Below, in pieces: positions 58,904 through 64,000 of a stretch of 64,000 bases of DNA. This DNA is from a bacterium (GTDB lineage Bacteria > UBP14 > UBA6098 > 4484-93). The translations under genes and the position numbers were made by a program. The stretch covers positions 62,001-126,000 of the forward strand of contig JAGGUN010000019.1 of NCBI GenBank assembly GCA_021158465.1, in the 5' to 3' direction. The notes beneath the pieces were generated by a model that did not search any database, was not told the origin of the DNA, and was given only the letters and a program-made list of their open reading frames with translations. Every line of letters begins with the position of its first letter. The first letter of the stretch is position 1.

Positions 58904-59809
58904 TTATCTCCCTCTCCTTATCAGTTTCACACGGGTTGAACTTCCCCGAGCAGCTGTTGCTCTGAAGGAACCTTTGCTTGAGTATCCTATCGACGACCTC
59001 TTGGTGATAGGACCCTTTGAAGGGTTCTTGCTTTTGATCTTGGTGGATTTGACCTCTTTATCATCCTTCCTCAGAAAAAACAAATTCTGTCTTCCCTTTT
59101 CAGGAATTTTTTTCTCCTTGGAACGCTCCGTCAGGGATTTCTTATTTCTCTCCAAGCCGATTGGTGAGTTTTTTCTCCTTCTCAGTGTTGTCGAGTTATC
59201 CTTTTTATGTTTCTTCCTTGTGCTGTTTTCCGTGGAGGTTTTCTCTATTATCTTCGCTACGCTTCCTGTACTTTTGCTCTTTGGCAGTATCTTTCTACCA
59301 CCGACGGCACTGGCGACCTGCGTTACAGAGGAAGCAACCCTGCTTCCTGTATATCTTTTGACTTCGGCACTTCTATATTTCGCTGGTAAAAGCGATGTCG
59401 ATTCCCCCGGTTCCCTGAACAGCCCTCTTCTCCTCGTTATCCGGTATCCCGAGGTGGTGTAGCTGCCTCGATATCTGACCGGAGGTGGTTCATAGTAATA
59501 AGGGTAATAAGGATAATAATAGGGTGGGGAAGGGGGAGGCAGGTACCAGAGGAGAACTACCGGATGCCAGAAGCATCGGCAGTGCCAGCAGTAGGTGTCC
59601 AACCACCAATGGTCACAGCAAAGATGCCAACAACAGCAATCATCCCACCACCAGTCACAGCAGCAACAACAGCAGTCGTCAACAACAATGTCCGGTGGAT
59701 CGGCAATGACCACACGGGAATGTGTTCTAAGCACTGTTTGGCAGCCGGAAAGTATGAGGGCAAAAACTACTACTGCACCGACCGCCATTATACCTTTATA
59801 ATATCTCAT
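58904..59809 (-). CDS. Cys/Trp-rich lipoprotein with basic tail
   Basis: A 301-residue lipoprotein (lipobox LSGC at residue 23) of unknown family. Residues about 43-85 contain an extraordinary run: DDCCCCCCDWWWDDCCC, then WHLCCDHWWLDTYCWH and CRCFWHP, in all 14 Cys and 8 Trp with interspersed Asp and His. A Pro/Tyr-rich segment follows (PPPSPPYYYPYYPYYYEPPP), and the remaining 190 residues are a Ser/Lys/Arg-rich, disordered, strongly basic tail. Metal binding or disulfide cross-linking is plausible but unproved. AAGGAGGG precedes the ATG; the start overlaps the previous gene by 14 bases. Confidence 0.75.
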   Translation of the reverse strand: MRYYKGIMAVGAVVVFALILSGCQTVLRTHSRVVIADPPDIVVDDCCCCCCDWWWDDCCCWHLCCDHWWLDTYCWHCRCFWHPVVLLWYLPPPSPPYYYPYYPYYYEPPPVRYRGSYTTSGYRITRRRGLFREPGESTSLLPAKYRSAEVKRYTGSRVASSVTQVASAVGGRKILPKSKSTGSVAKIIEKTSTENSTRKKHKKDNSTTLRRRKNSPIGLERNKKSLTERSKEKKIPEKGRQNLFFLRKDDKEVKSTKIKSKNPSKGPITKRSSIGYSSKGSFRATAARGSSTRVKLIRRGR

Positions 59810-60608
59810 TTTTGCCCTCCTTGTTATAAAGCTTTATCCTTTTATTTGTCCTTTCCCTCAGCTCCGGGTTGCCGGTGTCCGTCTGATAAGCCCACTCGAA
59901 CTGAACATAATCCGGGGTAACTTCTATTATCCATATCTTGGCAAAATGGTTGTCGCAGGTCCAGATAACATATCCCCAGCCAGGGTGTATCTCAACCGTT
60001 GCCCCAGGTATATACCCATCTTCCGGTGCGTAGTCTATATCCTCGAACGAATATATCTGCCCGTAAACGAGAATATCCGTCATAGAGTTTGCACCGGAGA
60101 GCCAGTACATACCGTCGTAGTTGAAATATATATCAGCAGAGGGGTAATCCCACGGGACGAGCGAATACTCGGAGAAATCATACCCCGAATCATCCGGATA
60201 ACGGTCCGCATCCCAGAGGATCGCAAAACCTTCGGGTCTCGGCGTGTCGAACACGAGGTCATCCGAGAGCTCCGATTCCACCCCAGACCACGAGACAGAA
60301 GAGACTGCATAATAGTATGTCTTACCGTTTTCGGCAGAGAAATCAATAAAGTAGCTCGACAAGGTCTCACCGATAAGATAGTAATATCCCGTCTCACTGT
60401 ACCCGCGATAAACCCGGTAGCTCCAGGCTCCACAGGGGGTCCAGTAAAGATAGACCCGGTTGTCACCCGTCACCGAGTGCACATTCGTTGGAACAGGGGG
60501 AGGATAATCTCTACGAGCATGATAACAATAATCATCATAAACAACCACATCACACCCGAAGAATGCAAGGAGCGAGAGAAGAACATCTATGATGACTACC
60601 CTCTTCAT
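59796..60608 (-). CDS. Lipoprotein with fibronectin type III-like domain
   Basis: A 270-residue lipoprotein: short signal ending in FFGC (lipobox-like, LLAFFGC), then a fibronectin type III domain (PPPVPTNVHSVTGDNRVYLY, YRVYRGYSETGYYYLIGE, KTYYYAVSSVSWSGVES) and a second beta domain rich in Tyr/Trp/Asp (FAILWDADRYPDDSGYDF, VEIHPGWGYVIWTCD). No catalytic motif. First gene of the three-gene lipoprotein operon. The high aromatic content fits a surface or adhesive role (inference). Confidence 0.72.
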   Translation of the reverse strand: MKRVVIIDVLLSLLAFFGCDVVVYDDYCYHARRDYPPPVPTNVHSVTGDNRVYLYWTPCGAWSYRVYRGYSETGYYYLIGETLSSYFIDFSAENGKTYYYAVSSVSWSGVESELSDDLVFDTPRPEGFAILWDADRYPDDSGYDFSEYSLVPWDYPSADIYFNYDGMYWLSGANSMTDILVYGQIYSFEDIDYAPEDGYIPGATVEIHPGWGYVIWTCDNHFAKIWIIEVTPDYVQFEWAYQTDTGNPELRERTNKRIKLYNKEGKNEIL

Positions 60609-60712
60609 TTTTCATCCCCTCTACAAACTTTGAAGCAAATAATATGCCATATAAGGCAACTCTTTACGTTTCAATCGGTTACGCGAGAAAACGAGGGAAA
60701 ATATTCCACGAA

Positions 60713-60733
60713 ATTGCACATTTCTCGTGCAAT
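60713..60733. promoter_or_regulatory. Inverted repeat in the que/lipoprotein divergent gap
   Basis: ATTGCAC, seven-base spacer ATTTCTC, GTGCAAT: a perfect seven-base inverted repeat about 28 bases upstream of the queD -35 box. A related direct repeat, CGGTTACGCGAGAA (60676-60689) and CGGTTGCGCAAGAA (60758-60771), brackets it; the second copy overlaps the queD -35 box. Possible operator for one or both divergent units. Confidence 0.35.
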
Positions 60734-60760
60734 GAGAGCAGCAATTTTGTGCAAAACCGG

Positions 60761-60789
60761 TTGCGCAAGAAGATAATTCGGATTATATT
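60761..60789 (+). promoter_or_regulatory. Candidate promoter for the queDEC operon
   Basis: TTGCGC (60761-60766), 17-base spacer, TATATT (60784-60789). The leader to the queD start would be about 30 bases, too short for a preQ1 riboswitch of the known classes plus ribosome site. Confidence 0.45.
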
Positions 60790-60812
60790 TAAAACGGCAG
60801 GATGTAAAAATT

Positions 60813-60822
60813 AAGGAGGGGG
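60813..60822 (+). promoter_or_regulatory. Ribosome binding site that fixes the AUU start of queD
   Basis: AAGGAGGGGG, a near-perfect anti-16S match with AGGAGG ending at 60819, five bases before the ATT at 60825. No ATG, GTG or TTG occurs in frame between the upstream TAA (60774) and the ATG at 60963, which is deep inside the conserved domain. Confidence 0.8.
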
Positions 60823-60824
60823 AA

Positions 60825-61190
60825 ATTTATCTTTTAACGGCAAAAGGTGGTTTCTCTGCTGCACATTGGGTAAGAGGGTACCCGGGGAAATGCTCTCACC
60901 TACACGGACATAACTGGCAGGTTCAGCTAACCGTTAGGGTAGATGAGCTGGATTCACTCGGTATGGGGATCGACTTCTCCGAGCTAAAGGGCATCCTGAA
61001 GGAGATAACCGACCTTTTAGACCACACCTGCTTGAACGAGCTTCCGTTTTTTTCGGAGACGAACCCGACAGCCGAGAACATCGCAAGGTTTCTATTCTAC
61101 GAGGCAAAAAAGAGGCTCCCAAATGGTGTTAAACCCTATGAGCTGAAGCTCTGCGAGAGCGATAACAGCTGGATAACATACAGGGAGTAA
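60825..61190 (+). CDS. queD: 6-carboxy-5,6,7,8-tetrahydropterin synthase, AUU start
   Basis: A 121-residue QueD, first committed step to the 7-deazaguanine of queuosine. Beginning at the ATT codon the protein reads (M)YLLTAKGGFSAAHWVRG, then YPGKCSHLHGHNWQVQL with the zinc-binding His residues and catalytic Cys, GMGIDFSELKGIL, LDHTCLNELPFF, NPTAENIARFLF and CESDNSWITY. The family starts one residue before 'FLLT/YLLT', so the ATT aligns precisely with the normal initiator. The gene is followed by queE with a one-base overlap. An ATG start at 60963 would remove the metal site, so it is rejected. Confidence 0.92.
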   Translation: MYLLTAKGGFSAAHWVRGYPGKCSHLHGHNWQVQLTVRVDELDSLGMGIDFSELKGILKEITDLLDHTCLNELPFFSETNPTAENIARFLFYEAKKRLPNGVKPYELKLCESDNSWITYRE

Positions 61191-61828
61191 TGCTCATAAG
61201 CGAGATTTACAAGAGTATAAACGGTGAGGGAAGGTTCGCAGGCTTTCCAACCTCGATTGTGAGAGTAGCAGGTTGCAATCTTAGATGTTCCTGGTGCGAT
61301 ACAACCTATGCCTTAACAGGTGGAGAAAGGGTTTCTCTCGATGAAATAATGAGCAAGATACGGGAGTTCAACACCCGTCGTGTTCTCATAACCGGTGGTG
61401 AGCCTCTTCTACAAGAGGAAACCTATGAACTTGCAATGAGGCTACTTAAGGCAGGCTACCACACGCTTGTTGAGACAAACGGCTCGCTTCCGATAAACAC
61501 ACTCACCGAGGGGATTTTCCGGTGCGTCGATATAAAGACACCGTCATCGGGCGAGTCTGGAAAGAATCTGCTCGAGAATATAGAGTACCTCCTCCGTACC
61601 GACGATGTGAAGTTTGTTATAGCAGATAAGCACGATTTTGACTGGAGCCTCGATTTTACAAGAAGTTTCGACCTTACATCGAGGTGTGATGTACTCTTTT
61701 CTCCTGTCTGGGGCAAGCTCTCTCCTGATGTACTTGCCAGATGGATACTTGACTCCGGTATGGACATAAGGTTAAACCTCCAACTCCACAAACTCATCTG
61801 GAAGGACAGGGAGGAGGGGATAAGGTGA
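61190..61828 (+). CDS. queE: 7-carboxy-7-deazaguanine synthase (radical SAM)
   Basis: A 212-residue radical SAM enzyme that makes CDG from the QueD product. MLISEIYKSINGEG opens it; the cluster motif is VAGCNLRCSWCDT (Cys-x3-Cys-x2-Cys); VLITGGEPLLQ is the SAM-binding GGE; VETNGSLP and VKFVIADKHD follow. The protein is at the short end for the family but all motifs are there. ATG at 61190 overlaps the queD TAA; its own TGA overlaps the queC GTG. Confidence 0.95.
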   Translation: MLISEIYKSINGEGRFAGFPTSIVRVAGCNLRCSWCDTTYALTGGERVSLDEIMSKIREFNTRRVLITGGEPLLQEETYELAMRLLKAGYHTLVETNGSLPINTLTEGIFRCVDIKTPSSGESGKNLLENIEYLLRTDDVKFVIADKHDFDWSLDFTRSFDLTSRCDVLFSPVWGKLSPDVLARWILDSGMDIRLNLQLHKLIWKDREEGIR

Positions 61829-62472
61829 AGGCTATTATTCTTCTTTCTGGTGGGCTGGACAGCACAACGACGCTTGCTGTCGCAATTGACAGAGGATTCG
61901 AGATACTGCCGCTGCACTTAAACTATCGACACCGAGCGGAAAAGAAGGAGCTTGAGGCTTTCGATGCAATCCTCAACCACTACGGCATAGAAAGAAGGCT
62001 CGTCGTGGAGCTACCTTTCTTTTCCCGGTTTGAAAAGAGGGGGCTTGTCAACCCGGAGCTTGACCTGTCGGCTGAAAGCTATAACGATTCTCGCCTCTCA
62101 TACCTCCCGTTCCGGAACGGTGTGATGCTCGCCATAGCTACAGCTGTTGCCGAGGAGGAAGAAGCGGAGGCAATATTTACAGGTGTTATGGAGGAGGATT
62201 CGTCCGGCTACCCCGACTGCCGTGAGAAGTTTATTCAAGACTTCCAGAAAGCGATAAGCTCAGGAACAAAAAAGGGAAACATAACGGTTATAACCCCTAT
62301 CATTCACATGAAGAAGAGCGAGGTGGTGCTTCTGGGTAAAAGACTTGGTGTCCCGTTTCATCTTACCTGGTCCTGCTATGAGGGTGGTGAAAGCCCCTGT
62401 GGAAGGTGTGCAAGCTGTCTTCTGAGAAGGTCTGCATTTGAAGAGGCTGGCGTGAATGACCCGCTCATTTAA
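61825..62472 (+). CDS. queC: 7-cyano-7-deazaguanine synthase
   Basis: A 215-residue ATP-dependent amidase/nitrile-forming enzyme that makes preQ0. PP-loop LLSGGLDSTTTLAVA, PLHLNYRHRAEKKE, LPFRNGVMLAIATA, then the zinc-knuckle cysteines in WSCYEGGESPCGRCASCLLR. The start is a GTG (61825) with GAGGAGGGG upstream. With queD and queE it completes preQ0 from GTP apart from GTP cyclohydrolase (folE), which is not in the window; QueF, Tgt and QueA are elsewhere. Confidence 0.95.
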   Translation: MKAIILLSGGLDSTTTLAVAIDRGFEILPLHLNYRHRAEKKELEAFDAILNHYGIERRLVVELPFFSRFEKRGLVNPELDLSAESYNDSRLSYLPFRNGVMLAIATAVAEEEEAEAIFTGVMEEDSSGYPDCREKFIQDFQKAISSGTKKGNITVITPIIHMKKSEVVLLGKRLGVPFHLTWSCYEGGESPCGRCASCLLRRSAFEEAGVNDPLI

Positions 62473-62510
62473 TTTTGCCGTTTTGACAAAAATTTTGCCA
62501 TTTTGACAAA
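62471..62510. repeat. Two tandem 20-base repeats with palindromic TTTTGACAAAA core
   Basis: Two copies, 62471-62490 and 62491-62510, differ at one base (TTTTGCCG against TTTTGCCA). Each holds the perfect inverted repeat TTTTG-A-CAAAA, at 62481-62491 and 62501-62511, exactly 20 bases apart (about two helical turns). They lie about 100-130 bases upstream of the expected start from the sigma-54-like promoter, the usual place for an activator site. Confidence 0.7.
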
Positions 62511-62582
62511 AACCTTCGCACTGCAAAACTGTCAAATCCTGACAACCCTTTATAGCAAAGGGGTTACACTGGGTCTGGTTTT

Positions 62583-62599
62583 TTGGCATAAAATATGCT
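62583..62599 (+). promoter_or_regulatory. Candidate sigma-54 (-24/-12) promoter
   Basis: TTGGCATAAAATATGCT: GG at 62585-62586 and GC at 62597-62598 with exactly ten bases between, the sigma-54 spacing, and good flanking bases (TTGGCA, TGCT). Transcription would start near 62610, only four bases before the ATG at 62614. Confidence 0.55.
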
Positions 62600-62613
62600 T
62601 TTACCTTCTTGCG

Positions 62614-62988
62614 ATGCAGAAGAAGATACTTGTTGTCGACGATGACGCTTTGACACTCGAGACCATAGGCGAGTTCCTCTCATCCAAGGGGTATAAGCTA
62701 TTTCTGGCAAGAACAGGTTCAAAGGCGGTGCAGATTGCGAGGAAGGAAAAGCTTGATGCGACGATACTCGATGTTAATCTCCCGGATATGGACGGGTTTG
62801 CTGTATTAGAAGAGATAAGAAGGTTGAGTGCTAATCTCCCGGCGATTATGATGTCGGCAAAGAACGAGAGTGAGTGTCGGGCTCGCTCGCTTGAGCTGGG
62901 AGCTAACTTTTTCCTACCAAAACCTGTAAAGCTTTCGCTCCTTGAATGGGAGCTGAGAGAAATATTCCAAGAGGGGGTGAACAGATGA
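62614..62988 (+). CDS. Receiver-only response regulator
   Basis: A 124-residue CheY-like protein: ILVVDDDALTLETIGEFL, phospho-acceptor Asp in ATILDVNLPDMDGF, the Ser/Thr position in IMMSAKNESE and Lys in FFLPKPVKLSLLEW. No output domain. Start ATG 62614; the frame is open further upstream but through the promoter region. It overlaps htrA by ATGA. No kinase is nearby. It may act by protein interaction or phosphorelay. Confidence 0.9.
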   Translation: MQKKILVVDDDALTLETIGEFLSSKGYKLFLARTGSKAVQIARKEKLDATILDVNLPDMDGFAVLEEIRRLSANLPAIMMSAKNESECRARSLELGANFFLPKPVKLSLLEWELREIFQEGVNR

Positions 62989-64000
62989 GAAAGGCGTATC
63001 TATACATAGTTCCACTTATTGCTGGGGCGCTGCTTGGGCTCCTCGTGTCCGCACAGCTTAACATCACGAACAGATCCGACGCAGGGGAGAAGGTTGATGT
63101 CAAGGAGGTAGCTTCCAACAACTCTGGCGATGTCCTTGATATTGTCCCAACAGGGAGGGTGTTAAACGAGATAGCAAAGGGGGTAAAACCATCCGTTGTT
63201 TCCATCACCTCGGAGAGGATATACAGGCTCAGGACAACACCGTTCCCGTTTGAGGATGACTTCTTCCGTTTTTTCTTCAACTACCCTCCGACATTCGAGC
63301 GGGAGTTCAAGGAGTTCGGACTTGGCTCAGGTGTTATTGTAACCGAGGACGGATACATTCTGACAAACAACCATGTGGTCAGGGGTGCTGACAAGCTAAC
63401 AGTGCGAGCTGGTGATAAGAAGTATAAGGCTGAGGTTGTTGGAATGGACGAGAAGACGGATATAGCAGTTGTGAAGATAGATCCAGGTGGCGAGAAGCTT
63501 CACCCAGCGAAGATAGGTGATTCGGATAAGCTCGTTGTCGGTGAGTGGGTTGTTGCCATCGGAAACCCGTTCAGGCTGGAGCAGACAGTGACTGCTGGCA
63601 TTGTCAGTGCGACGGGACGCTCCAATATCGGGCTCACAGAATACGAGAACTTCATCCAGACTGACTGCGCAATAAACCCAGGAAATTCTGGCGGAGCACT
63701 TGTGAATCTGAAGGGGGAGCTTGTGGGGATAAACACAGCTATCATCTCGCGCTCGGGTGGTTCCGAAGGTATCGGGCTTGCCATACCTATCAACATCGCC
63801 AAATCGGTTATGCAGTCCATCATCACAAAAGGGTATGTATCACGTGGCTGGCTCGGTGTGTACATTCAGGACATAAATGAGAACCTGAAAAAGGCGTTCG
63901 GGCTCGACACAGATAAGGGCGTTCTCGTGTCAAGCGTTGTAGAGGGTTCCCCTGCAGAGGAGGCGGGAATAAAGCCCGGCGATGTCATCCTTAAAATAGA
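62985..64000 (+). CDS. HtrA/DegP-family serine protease with PDZ domain, 3'-truncated
   Basis: The first 338 residues or so of an envelope quality-control protease. The N-terminal anchor or signal is YLYIVPLIAGALLGLLVSA. Catalytic triad: His in ILTNNHVVRGAD, Asp in DEKTDIAVVKI, Ser in NPGNSGGALVN; GSGVIVTEDGY and LAIPINIAKSVM also fit. A PDZ domain begins at about residue 285 (SRGWLGVYIQDINENL, GSPAEEAGIKPGDVI) and runs off the window end, so a second PDZ cannot be judged. DegP, DegQ and DegS types are not separable here. Coupled by ATGA to the receiver gene. Confidence 0.93.
   Translation, partial: MRKAYLYIVPLIAGALLGLLVSAQLNITNRSDAGEKVDVKEVASNNSGDVLDIVPTGRVLNEIAKGVKPSVVSITSERIYRLRTTPFPFEDDFFRFFFNYPPTFEREFKEFGLGSGVIVTEDGYILTNNHVVRGADKLTVRAGDKKYKAEVVGMDEKTDIAVVKIDPGGEKLHPAKIGDSDKLVVGEWVVAIGNPFRLEQTVTAGIVSATGRSNIGLTEYENFIQTDCAINPGNSGGALVNLKGELVGINTAIISRSGGSEGIGLAIPINIAKSVMQSIITKGYVSRGWLGVYIQDINENLKKAFGLDTDKGVLVSSVVEGSPAEEAGIKPGDVILKI

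Noticed and set aside
60774-60824. preQ1 riboswitch in the queD leader.
   Set aside because: The leader from the likely promoter is about 30 bases and has no class I or II consensus; only a strong ribosome site is seen.
60963-61190. queD starting at the ATG at 60963.
   Set aside because: It would remove the zinc-binding histidines and catalytic cysteine, which are encoded intact upstream in the same frame.
62544-62565. AACCCTTT-ATAGC-AAAGGGGTT hairpin as queC terminator.
   Set aside because: The stem has a bulge and is not followed directly by a T run; an operator or chance is as likely.
1-64000. CRISPR arrays, transposases, phage genes, toxin-antitoxin or restriction systems.
   Set aside because: None seen on either strand; repeats found are only the tandem pair at 62471 and short regulatory-type motifs.

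Overview
The window reads as chromosomal DNA of an uncultured-type, Gram-negative bacterium of the FCB superphylum (Fibrobacteres-Chlorobi-Bacteroidetes and relatives; candidate phyla such as WOR-3, Zixibacteria or Marinimicrobia would fit). The reasons are: four secreted proteins that end in a YPNPFN- or FPNPAN-type sorting tail (17719, 41071, 51968 and the subtilase ending at 58637); a fifth with a gliding-motility-type C-terminus (PNPITPNNDGVND); PorV-like/OmpA and Omp85-type outer-membrane proteins; LapA/LapB; and a small mS38/COX24-like basic protein of the kind annotated in Bacteroidetes. TGA is an ordinary stop here and promoters of the TTGACA/TATAAT type are easy to find. I see no phage, transposase, CRISPR array or rRNA. 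The exact phylum is an inference.

Layout. 1-3756: rod-shape and envelope cluster (PBP2, 5'-truncated; RodA; CdsA; YraN). 3753-4468: a secreted small protein followed by a broken gene. 4535-7562: ispG, a DUF1232 protein, a secreted unknown and endonuclease IV. 7739-12437: a tight five-gene operon built around an MglA-type small GTPase, with two soluble roadblock proteins and two membrane proteins that probably carry roadblock-like domains; this is the most system-like block in the window. 12442-14177: purE and purD. 14366-19629: MltD-like transglycosylase with five LysM repeats, HU, then a three-gene redox set (46-aa CXXC protein, membrane polyferredoxin, exported thioredoxin-like protein). 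19719-20302: mS38-like mini-gene overlapping a YfcE-type phosphodiesterase. 20445-29594: LapA, LapB, TPR/SPOR protein, MutS, a peptidase/propeller/Omp85 fusion and an NtrC-type regulator.

29652-35797: a giant Ig-like secreted protein and a PorV-like barrel with several OmpA-like domains. 35839-38915: a three-gene operon of unknown membrane/secreted proteins. 39014-43901: dxr, an HDOD protein, an M1 aminopeptidase and an M28/glutaminyl-cyclase-like lipoprotein. 43992-51661: a glycosyltransferase, DUF4159, DUF4175, TPR and prmC operon. 51662-55794: a 64-aa basic protein, an exported nitrilase-family protein, a GH3 glucosaminidase and Nnr (NAD(P)HX repair). 55963-58637: tRNA-Arg(CCG) whose 3' half overlaps the 5' end of a subtilase ORF. 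58600-60608: a lipoprotein operon including a Cys/Trp-rich protein. 60825-62472: queD (apparent AUU start), queE, queC. 62614-64000: a receiver-only regulator and HtrA (3'-truncated), behind a candidate sigma-54 promoter with an upstream repeated operator.

Genes are dense and many overlap by 1-17 bases (ATGA, TAATG, TGATG), so most blocks are probably translationally coupled operons. The longest stretch without an intact gene is 3757-4108, which holds the broken gene. I saw no convincing intrinsic terminator.
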